Shown here piece by piece: positions 27,701-39,700 of a stretch of DNA of 64,000 nucleotides (positions are counted from its first letter, which is position 1; each line of letters starts with the position of its first letter). Source of the stretch: Bolinopsis microptera. Its lineage: Eukaryota; Ctenophora; Tentaculata; Lobata; Bolinopsidae. The notes beneath the pieces are model-generated. The model was not told the origin of the DNA. It saw only the letters and a program-made list of their open reading frames with translations, and did not search any database. The stretch lies in NCBI RefSeq assembly GCF_026151205.1, contig NC_087075.1, positions 6,528,858 through 6,592,857 on the forward strand, written 5' to 3'. Made by a program: the position numbers and the translations under genes.

Positions 27701-30700
27701 TGTCTGATATCGCTCAGCAGACCTGTCTTACTTGACTTGGCAGCAAACAACGCTTCTACCTGGAGGGGGAGGTGTGACGTCACATCACGAGGTGTGACGT
27801 CATATCACGAGGTGTGACGTCACATCACGTGATGTGACTCAGTATATCTGTCTTACTTGACTTGGCAGCAAACAACGCTTCTACCTGTTCAAAGATCAGA
27901 GGTTATATATTGTACGAACAACTACGAACAATTTGATTGATGAATATAATGTATTTAAAAGTTGTCATTTCTTTTTCTTTATCTGTTCTACAAAGAAGTG
28001 CCTGATATTTAAAGATGATTGAGTCATCCGCAGTTCGCACCTTATTTGGCAACTGTTGTTAAGGGCCGTTAAACCGTATTCTCGGACTTCAAAGCTGAGA
28101 GACGACCGAAAAACGTTGCATTTTATAGTATATATATATACTGTTACTAGAAAATGCAAAGTTTTATAATGGCAAGTAACTGTCACTCTAAATCTTAAAT
28201 TTCGCGATCACGTGACAGGATTCAATTCCCCAAAAGGTGAACTTCGTAACTAGCCTATATTAACCACAAAATTTACTATTCTGCAATTTAATAGCCTTTT
28301 AAAAATATTGTATGTGTTCAATCTTATCTAGTAACGTAGCCAAATTTGGTACTTACTAACCCGTACAATTTTTATATTTCTAAGTCAATCCAATTAAAAA
28401 TATTTACCCCCGCAACCTACTTCCCAATATTCAATTCCCCAAAAGGCCAACTTTACTACACAAGAAAACATTACATAATGTGATTTGACAGCTTTTATAA
28501 AATCATTTACTGTGTTCAACCGTATCTTCTGAAGCTGTCAAATGTGGTACATACTTGGCATTGCTTCCCTGAGTTCGGGCACATTGTATAGTCACACTTG
28601 TAAGTATTTTTCACTACACTAAGCGGCCGCACATTGCACATAGAGATAGTGAACTATACATACACACTTCAAATGCGATAGTGTTATGGTAGCGTGTTTG
28701 CACAAGTGATGATCATGTAGGAGACCCATTTCTGGAAACTAACCCCGTACGATTTTATAATCTTTAATTTGGTCTAGTTTGGAAGAATTAGTATACACAG
28801 CCATACTAACTTTTGATTTTGCAGATAAGAGCAAACTCCAAAAACTGAGAGCAGGTCTAGTGGTCACTATGGTAAATCTCGAAGTTGATGCAAATCTTTT
28901 ATTATCTTTTTATTATCTTTTGATTAAAGCAAAAACGGCAATAATTTTAATCAATTGCAATAATAGCCGCGCATAGTTCACTCTAGGACGTTCACGATCA
29001 ATTTGAATTATACGAATAAAAGTATGCAACAAAAATTCAGCACTGAAACAAAAATATGCTAATTATTACATTTTTGATTCCTTCTTCTTTTTCTTTCCCC
29101 ATATCCTTGATATCAGATAAGACGTTCATCTGTTTAGCTCGTCCTTCAAAGAGGGCAGCAACGTTTTGTTTCCCTTGATCGGCCTCTGCACCACGAGCTT
29201 CAATGTCGGATAAAATATCTGCGAGAATAAATAATTAATTGGCTGGGTGATTTAAGGTTAATTTCCGAGTGCCACACTGAACCATGAACACACAAACAAA
29301 CCTAAAACCGCTTTTTATGCCGCACCGCAGCATGATTACTTTCAACATTTTAACATTATATTCAAATAAATGATTATGTTGAAACTTGCAAATTATAAAA
29401 ACAAACGATTATGTCAAAAAATTTCCATAAACTTGAAAAGTTTTTTTCCCGAGCAAACCATATCTTACGCTTTGTGATAGTTTGACTTGATTAGAAATTT
29501 CTAGAATTTTTGGGAAAAAACAAGTGCAGCTCAGGCAAAAACAAGTGCACTCAAACCCTAGGTGGACATGGACGTATCAAGGAGAAAATGTATACGATTT
29601 TTAAAAATATAACAATACACAGCTGTAAACATAACCGTATACAAATTTGTTTAAGGAAAACGATATTAGAAGTCGCGTGCTAAATTATGAAGTTGAAAAC
29701 AAATCATAATAAAAATAATAATAATGGAATCTTATTAATGATTTGTTGATTTCATGCAGCATGTTTCATGCAAAAAGAATCACACTGATTCCCACAAAGC
29801 TTCTTTTTTAATTGCTTCAAGGTCAATGTTACATGCAGGTATCAAGCAGCCTAATAAGGAGTGAGCTTTAAGAAAAGCTGGACTCTACCGAGGAGACTTC
29901 TTTTGTGGATAGACTTTGAAGTTTCATATCAACAATGTAAACAAAAGTTCAAATTTCGAATTCTAATTGCAATTGCCGTTTTATGGCACAGCTTAAACAT
30001 CCTTTTCTAGCAGTAAAATTATTCTCTGATTAATCACTGTGTCTGTAGTACGACTGATTTATCGCTGTGCGACTGTTATTTCTACTGATTTTATTAGCAA
30101 AATTTGGTCTATAATATCCAGCCTTTCTCAATATCTCACTTATTCTAGCGCCAGCAATTTTCACGCTCTGCGAATGTCCGGCAACAAACTGGGACAGTGC
30201 TTCCCGTTCATCATCAGCTTGCTTTCCTCGAGCTTCAATATCTGATAGCACGTCTACAAGAAAAGAGTTCGTTTTGGGTACAGTATTAATAATACTATTA
30301 TCTCTATTATGGGTACGTACCCATAGGCATACTACTACTATATGTATAGTGTATACTAGTGGGGAGGTAAACCACATTTGTTTTGACTCTTGACAAAGAT
30401 TTTATAGTTTTCACTGTTCAATGCTGGAAGCTGAATTTACAGAAATTAAGGTGTACCTCTCCACCAGTAACTAGATATGTATCAAGGAAAGTTGAGTTAT
30501 ATGGCATCGGGAGTGTATTGACTTAGTTGTGGTTCCTTGGGGTTTGCTTAAACGTGAAATTATAGATTTTCGATAACTTCATGTAATAAAATCTTCATAC
30601 TCAAGCGCTCAGGTTAGAATCTCAGAGAATGTTTTAAAACTTAGGATCTAACCAACCAAATAAAAGAGTTAATGCAAGCAAGCAGTTCAAGCGGTTCAAG

Positions 30701-33700
30701 CATACCTCAGACAAATTCTCCCTCCCTCCCTCCCTCCCTCCCTCCCTCCCTCCCTCCCTCCCTCCCTCCCTCCCTCCCTCCCTCCCTCCCTCCCTCCCCC
30801 CCCTCCCTCCCTCCCTCCCTCCCTCCCTTCCTCCCTCCCTCCCTCCCTCCCTCCCTCCCTCCCTCCATCTCGCTCTCGCTCTCTGCCAAACCCGAAACGA
30901 ATATTTCCTTGCGTTTGACAATTGTGACTTACTCTGTCTAACTCCATCGGTTTTGTTCATCAGTTCGTTCTGCATGTTTTCTTTGTTTTCCTTTGAGTTA
31001 GTCAGTGTTCTGAGTTCTAGATGAGCTGCTTCTTTCGCGTTTCTTGCCTATGAAATAATTCACATCTGTTAGTTTCCAATCTTAAATTAGCAAATGAAGG
31101 TCCTCTAACATAATGATTAGCTGTTATTCGTGATGTTTTAATTTTAACAGTATTTGGGGATAACAGAGTGCCCGCCACACTCTTTAATGATGAAATAAAG
31201 TATACCGTGGGATCAACAATGAAGAACTAAAAGCAACTTTACTTAGACTAAAAGTGTTTACGTTAAAATGGGTAGAATAAGTTCGCTCAATCACTATTTC
31301 TTCCTAAAAAACACATGCGACCTGTACTGCGTTTATGTACATGTACAATAAAACATGCATATACATATACAATAAAACTGAAATAATTGTGGTATCTTCC
31401 GTCAGGTAGAAATTAATTATCGTAACTAGAACTAAGATCATTTAAAAATTGTGTTACCAATATGAGATATGACCTGCGTTAATTAACAATAAAACTGAAA
31501 TAATTGTGGTATCTTCCGTCAAATGGAAACTAATTATCACAACTGTAATTTGAAGTATTTTAAAACAGTGTTACCATATAAGATAATATGCTGATTATAA
31601 CATAAGGCAAGACCTAAAATTCACAACATTCCCCAAGATAGATCTTTAGGACACTAAAAAAGCAGTAAGTCAAAGTGGATTTAATCTTTCAATTAATGTC
31701 CAAATGAGTTGTAACTAGGGTTGCCAACCGATATTATCGGCCGATAATTATCGGTGATAATTTGCCAAAGATCTTTATCGATTATTGCGATAATTCTCGA
31801 GAATTATCGCGATAATCAACAAATTTTTATTAGGGGAAAATAGCCTAAATTTAACATATTTTTCTTATCTGTTTCTTTGTTTGTCATGTTAAACCCGACT
31901 GCTACCATAATTTGCAATGTAATGGACAATGGTATGCTGACGTGCTATGTAGTCTGTAGTTTTTATGAATTTGCGGCAGTGACAATTGAAATGTCGTGTT
32001 ATATTATCGCATCTAGTTAGTTATGAGTTAAGTAGGTAACTTGGATGTTGTATGATCAGACGCAGTTATTCTGGTTTTTGATGCACGGAAAGAAACTCAT
32101 ACTGCAACGAGACTGCAAAACCTGTTCGAGTTTGCTGTGTGGTGTGTAGTATGTTGAAGAGATATGACTGGATAACTGATGCAGTGAACGGAGTTTTGGT
32201 TGACTCGGAGCTAGGTAATCTAATACGGAATACAGGATAGACTGAGTTAGACATGAGTTAGACATCATTAAGACTGTGTTAAAGAGACAACAATCTCCCT
32301 CAACCTAGCAGAAGTGAATGTTCAGTTTATTGATAGCAAGCTGGAAGAGTCAAAAGATAGACTCGTCACTTTCTCGAACCCTTCTTGATAGGCTACGTAC
32401 ATGATATGTCAAGAGACTAGAGAAAGAACCTTAACTTCGTATGATTGCCAGTAAAGTTCTACTCGGACCCCGGTATTATAGCAGCTGCAGATGCATATCA
32501 AGACTACAAAATGATCACTAAGTAAACCTTGATACGTAATTTTAATGCTCTGCAAAGGAACAATAGGCCTAAAGAACATTTGTCGATGAAATATGGGCTT
32601 GTTAAAGGGCAATACCAATATTGCAATTGATTCTATAGAAAAGCTATTAAGCAATTCTATAGAAAAGAATAAAGCACACGATAATTCTATTAAAGTAATT
32701 CTAATTCTCTGCAGAGAAAAAATAGGCCATATTGTCGATAAAATGTGGGCTTGTTAAAGGGCAATGCCAATATTGCAATTGATTCTATAGGAAAGCATTA
32801 AGCAATTCTATAGAAAATGATAAAGCCAACGATAATGCTATGAAAGTTTGCTATTTTTTAAAAGTTTTTTTTTCAAAGTTCGAATTTAACCGATTTTTGG
32901 AAATTAAATTCAATTAATGATATTGTAACAAGATAACATAGCATAGGAGCATAATTCAAGTATGCATAGTGCAGACAAATATTACTTCTATTATCTTGCC
33001 AAATTTATCGCCGATAACCGATATTATCGCGATGATTTGATTTGATTTGAAACTTTTACAAAATAGCAAATATACAAATGTACAGCAAGTCGAACAAACA
33101 TATAAAATGGGCCGAAATGTATAAATGCTATAAAGCGTGGGTCAGTGAAACAAGTACAGAGGACAACTTTCAAAACAGGAGTTTTATGGCCGCCCAAAGT
33201 CTCAATAACATCACCTCCACCTAGTAATAAAATTATGAAATATGAAAAGTGTGAAACAATCAAATAATAAAATATTCAAAATATATAGTTGTCTCTTAAA
33301 TACAGATAACGTCTGAAAATTCTTAAAATAATCATCACTCCTTCATATATACTGATCAGTGTCCGAGAGTGTAACTCATGATGACTTCTTATCACGGCTA
33401 CATACCTTCCCGTACCGGATGTAGTGGTCGAGATGAGTCTGTTCCGCCCTCTTCTTCTTCAGGTCAGTGACCAGATGCTTCCTTGTTGCTCGTTCTTCGC
33501 TGGATCTGTCTGGACATATCCATACATCTTTGTGCTTCTCCCTCAGTCTCCCTGTTTTCATCAGAATCTGATGAACCGCTGTTGAGCTTGGGACGGTGAT
33601 CTTGACTGGTCGGATAGCCGTACTACCTGGCCTCTTCCAACCGACTCTAGTCGCTTCGAAGTGAGGTTTCTCCCCGATCTCCTCCAAAACTGCGGTAACT

Positions 33701-36700
33701 AGCGCTGGAAGCTGTTCTTCCTCCTCTTCTTTCAGCCCAAACACGATCAGGTTCTTGCTCCTGTCCTCCTCTGCAGCCACACTCTTCATCACCTTCTTCA
33801 GGATTTTACTGTTGCAGACCGTACCACTTGCACTGTTCTGTTGAACAGCTGCACTATAGTTCTGAATCCCTGACTCCACCGTTGTTTGGACTGTCTCCTC
33901 AACAGACGTCTTAAGCAACTGTAGTTGTTCGTCCTTCTGCATCAGCAGCTGGCCCTGCAGTCTGATCACCTTTTCTTTGTCTGCTAGTGCTTCCGTCTTG
34001 AAGCACTCGATGATCTCCTTCAAGAGATACATCTGACTATTCTGCCGACGAACAAGGTCCACTGCATCCACAATCCAGCCAGACAGAGTCTGTTTATCCT
34101 TAGTCTTGATCTTTTCACGACTTTCGTAGTCAATTTCACGGTAGTCCATATGCAGGTCTTTTTCTAACTTATCGGACCAGCGTGCAACACAGCCTTCCAC
34201 ATCTTCCTGTTGATCATAGTTGAACTCCTTAATCAACTCCTGGGATCGGGTCAAAGTTGGGTCATCCCCCATAGTGTACTTGTATAGTAATGTACAAGTA
34301 CACACGCAAAGGTAAACTACACGGTAGCAGCAAACTGAACTTATTGCAAATTTACAAAAGATAAGAGAGCTCGATATTTGCAACACAAGCTACACTGATT
34401 ACACACACTGATTTGGAAAAAAAATTTGGAAAAAGTTATCGATTATCGCGATTTAAAAAAAATTGTACCGATAATGGCAACCCTAATGCTAATTATAACA
34501 TAAGACAAGACCTAAAATATACAACATTCCCCAAGATAGATCTTTAGGACACTAAAAAAGCAGTAAGTCAAAGTGGATTTAATCTTTCAATTAATGTCCA
34601 AATGTGAAATGAGTTGTAACATACGAAACATAGATAAGTTTATCCATTAATAAACTAATTTACATACTTATAGATCAGTTTATTTATGGACAAACTCTCT
34701 ATCGAGTACAGAGTACAATATCATATACATTAATATACAATTTTATATTAAAGTTTATGATATCGTATTCTGCAGAGAGTAAAGGTATACGATCACGAGA
34801 TGAGATACATGCCACAGAGTGATGCAAAAATAATGTAGGGAATTAAATCAAATGAGAAGCAAGAATGAAACGTAAAACGTTTATGAATTGATAGCAACTC
34901 ATATCTCAAAATTTACTCCTCCATAAGAATTTCCACGATTTATTACAATGGCTAAATACTTTTTGCATAACCCTGTAAATTATCAGTCCATATAGCGATA
35001 ATATAAGTTGACCCACAAGTAAACACGCAACATTAGTTCTGTAACTTGAGAACTGAGAACTTAGCCCTATAATCAAGTCACCTGATGAACAATGCAAGGT
35101 GCGATAGAGTTCCTCAGTTCCTAGTTTCTAATCAATAACCACGTGACAACACCACTTGACAACACGACAAGCTCTTGGACAGGATATGAGAACAAGAGAG
35201 ACAATCCAGCTATCGTGAACAACTTATATCACCAGATGTATGACAAAGAGTTTGTATACCCAATTCCATTGTAGTTCCCGTCCATTAGCAGTACAATACG
35301 GTCACGAGCACCCCTTATAAAGATATACCTTATCTGTTAGTGCTGGGGCTATCTACCCTATCTTAGCACCTAAATAAATGCAGCACTTTTAAAGTGTACT
35401 CTTACAATATATCGTTACATCATTTCAACAAAGTAGAGCGGTTATCTAATTATTTACTAGTATTAACTAGAGAATTCAAGTAAACAGTCCAAAACCAAAA
35501 CCAAAAAGCAGTCCCTTAACCCATTAGGGACGATAGGGTCGTTTACGACCCACCTTTTCTAGAGGCTATAGAGGACAAACCATAATACTAAACGCAACGA
35601 ATCTTTCGCACATATGCTCAAAATTTATTGGGCTACATTATTGACTTTCCAGTCGAGACCCAATTAATTACTAACAACTAAATAATTAGGCTAATTAGTC
35701 GTCATAATTGGAAAATATTTCACTTTACTTCTTGCCTTGATTGGGACATTAAAACTTTATGTAGGCTTATTTTGTTGAGGACAAAATAGTTGCGGGCAAC
35801 GATTTCCTTGAGACATATGAAAAGCCCGTGATAATCAAATGTTCACAAACAGATCTAGACGCTGTTTACTAACTGCGGTCGCATACGACCCACTCGTCCG
35901 GGTCGCAAACGACCCATCACGGTTTTTCGGCTTTAACTTCTGAAACAAAGACGTTAGGATAAAATAAAAACTGTAGCATAAGTTAAAAACATATGGTCAA
36001 TACTGTGTGACTCTAACTTTTTAAAAATAAAGAATTTGGGTCATTAACGACCCACTCGGCTCACTCGCTTATTACTACATATGTCCATGTAACTTCTTGA
36101 ATTCAGCCTAAAGCATGACATCATAAGTTCAAAATCGCCTCTCAGCAAGTGATAATCATCATAAACTGCGAAAAATCGGTTAAATGGGTCATTAGCGACC
36201 CACTAAGACCACAAAATTGATTAATTAAATATAATGTTGTCAAACTTTTACAAATATTAGTATAAAAACATGTTATATCTTGGTCATTACTCCTGTACGT
36301 TGATTTAAATTTTAAAATCGATCAACTGGGTCAATAACGACCCACTCGGAAGTTGAACCACCTCATCAATTATTATCAGTATCATGTTGTTCTACCATCA
36401 AGAAAGACACTCGTAGGTCTTAATTCCACGCAAACCACGGGTGGCTGACTACTAGCCCTTCTGAGATCCAGGGCCAACTGAAGGGCCGTCATCACTCATC
36501 AAAGAGCTGCGAGAATAACACTACTGCATATGCCTGGAGTTGCGTCCTGACTATAATACTATGGTGCGTGGAAATCTGTACCGAAAGGACCGTGGCCGTG
36601 CCGCAAAAGAAAAGGAATCGGCCCTCGTTCCTAACTTGCTAGGTAATAGCCATGCTGTTGTTGTTGCTTATTAGATTCTGTTACCTTTTTCGTCAATTTC

Positions 36701-39700
36701 GAATCTTGGTAAACAACCTGCTACAACCCACCGCTTGAGACCCAGGGTCCCACGGTGATCAGATCATGTCACTCAAGAAAAATCCCCTGAACGAAGTATA
36801 CGAGATATCATGTAACCTTGGGTAAATACTGAAAGACGAGTGGTCAAATTGCATATTCTAATCCAACATGCCAAAATGTTTTTTTCATTCCTAGAAAGTA
36901 CGAGAATAACTAAACAACTGCTGCATTCAGATGGCTACATCTACAGCTCTGTGAAGAAGGACAAGGAAAAAGCCCCCCCCCCCCCCCATTTGGCTGGCGG
37001 TGCTGCAACCTGCAATCTCTCAGACAACTACCTCGTTTTGGGTAACAAACCCCGCAACAACGAGGCAGCTTTCAAAACGAAAACAAGTATTACGTAATCG
37101 GCCGAGAGGGAGGGGAGTTTCCAAATGATTAAGCTTGTGTAATTTTGACATAATAGCTATGTGGTGGGGGGGGGGGCGTAAAAATTGTCCAATAAGTGAT
37201 TACGTAATATATGAACGGCCCCTAAGAAGTAAAGAAAGGGAGCTGCGAAGAGAGTAGATGCAGCCATCTGAAATCTGAATCCAGCAGTTGTATAGTTCTT
37301 CTTGGACGTTCTAGGAATCGGGAAAAGATAGGCATGTTGTTTGCTGTCTCACGACATTACGGTCGTGTACTAACAGCTGATAAACTCACCTACCTATCAA
37401 TCCAATTCTGCCCATTATTCGTCAGTCATTGGGTGACGTGATCTGCAGATTACCGTGAGACTCCAGATCTCAGAAGGGCTAGTAGTCAGCCACCCGTGGT
37501 TTGCGTGGAATTAAGACCTACGAGTGTCTTTCTTGATGGTAGAACAACATGATACTGATAATAATTGATGAGGTGGTTCAACTTCCGAGTGGGTCGTTAT
37601 TGACCCAGTTGATCGATTTTAAAATTTAAATCAACGTACAAGAGTAATGACCAAGATATAACATGTTTTTATACTAATATTTGTAAAAGTTTGACAACAT
37701 TATATTTAATTAATCAATTTTGTGGTCTTAGTGGGTCGCTAATGACCCATTTAACCGATTTTTCGCAGTTTATGATGATTATCACTTGCTGAGAGGCGAT
37801 TTTGAACTTATGATGTCATGCTTTAGGCTGAATTCAAGAAGTTACATGGACATATGTAGTAATAAGCGAGTGAGCCGAGTGGGTCGTTAATGACCCAAAT
37901 TCTTTATTTTTAAAAAGTTAGAGTCACACAGTATTGACCATATGTTTTTAACTTATGCTACAGTTTTTATTTTATCCTAACGTCTTTGTTTCAGAAGTTA
38001 AAGCCGAAAAACCGTGATGGGTCGTTTGCGACCCGGACGAGTGGGTCGTATGCGACCATAGCTGTATCTTTTAAAGTAAACGAGATACAGATTAGCTTTT
38101 TTGGATATCTCATTTTTGCTGTAAAGTGACCTAGTGTGTTAAACGGCATCAAAATCGGCAAACTTTAAAACTCGTCGTCCCTAATGGGTTAAATTCTTAC
38201 TCTTAAGGAGATAACGCGGTGAAGCTTTCCAATTTCCACGCTCTTAGACACTGGAAGTCAGTCATAGACCCAAAATAGCCCCAACTGTTAGTAAGATTGC
38301 TATTCAATCAATACAACACACAAATACCCAGAAGATTACTTCAAGAGTTACAAATAAAGAAATAAGAGTGCAGCAAGGGATAGGACACACTCTTATAACT
38401 TTATAACAATCTGAGGACCTTATATGTATCTGGAGCTCTAGCTCTCTAGATGCCTTTCTGTACAAAGAGTAGACATTGGACACCTTTGCGGCTTGCATGG
38501 TATGGGTGTGATCACGGTTGACTTACAAATGTACAAGTGATCACAAAGGCAATACTTTAATATTCCCTCATTATTAAAATACCATACTTGGAGCCGCTCC
38601 GCCGAACCAGCAAGGAAAAAGCATAAGGAGGAGCAAAGAAGGGATAGCTTTTACTTCCGAAAGAATTCGAAGTGATGCATAAATACCCTGAAGAATGCAT
38701 AATGTCATTAATTAACCTGTCCGGGAACATAAATCGCGCAATCAACAATATCAGTTTACATATTAATGAGAGAACGCCCTGAATATAGTCAGAAATTAAA
38801 AGATTATGCAACTTGGACAATGTATTATTATAGCGATAGCAATTATAATATAATCACTTAACGATTGTACAATGTACTTGTAGTTTATTAATCCTCAATG
38901 AAGTGTAAAAAATAAATTAGAAGTCTCAGCAGTCACGTATTAAGATCAAACCATCGAACAAGATCAGCTCCATGGAACATATATAACATAGCACAAACTT
39001 CACATACTGTGTACAATATTGCAACAGTACCATTGTTGGTACGGACTGTGTGAGCGAAACAAGAGCTCCAATCCAGGGGATATTAGCAACTGTTTAATTA
39101 AGTACAGGAGTCCTGTACTGGTATACAAGGTACAATGTATAGTACAAGGTACAATGTATAGTACAAGGTACAATGTATAGTACAAGGTACAATGTATAGT
39201 ACAAGGTACAATGTATAGTACAAGGTACAATGTATAGTGGTACAATATATAGTACAAGGTACAATGTATAGTGTTATTTGTTATGCTGGTGGTGGGGACC
39301 CGATGATTGATGAGACACGTGATTTAACCATGATCTAACCGTGTTACTGATAAACGATATCACCATATTATATCATCTTATGTTAGCTGTTATAGGCTTC
39401 TTAACGAGCATATGTATCATGTTCCATGGGTCAGCCAGCTAGGATCAATTTGTTACAGACTGACATTCTTTAGATTTTAAGTTTGTCAGTCTGTAACCAA
39501 TCGATCCTAACTGGCTGACTCACAGAATATGTCACTCACAAATCAAAATATGCACTTCTTATTACGCCAGAAGAAAGAGCTCTAAATAGATCGATGAAGA
39601 GACTAAGAGAGTTAAACTGGAACTTTGACTATAAATTTTTTTTTATCAATAAACTTTCAAATTGTTACACAAATACATCATTTTATTTCAAAGAAAATAT

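Larger units (their letters stand above)
31716..34485. mobile_element. TIR DNA element (TAGGGTTGCCA ends) carrying a LINE insertion
   Basis: The ends TAGGGTTGCCA..TTATCGG and CCGATAATGGCAACCCTA are inverted. The interior is rich in GATAAT/ATTATC palindromes and has two tandem copies of about 130 bp (32566-32695, 32702-32847; GGGCTTGTTAAAGGGCAAT in each). A LINE occupies 33034-34441. No transposase frame, so it is non-autonomous. The family is unresolved; the flanks are 128-135-bp direct repeats instead of a short target duplication. Confidence 0.7.

Noticed and set aside
30717-30866. Gly/Arg/Glu-rich open frames across the (CCCT)n tract as an exon
   Set aside because: The donor-like GAG|GTATGC beside it would force a stop in the required phase, while exons 13 and 14 join in phase without it.
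36577-36671. ATG-initiated frame (MVRGNLYRKDRGRAAKEKES) inside the piggyBac-like element
   Set aside because: Short, no clear transposase motif; only a weak suggestion of a remnant.
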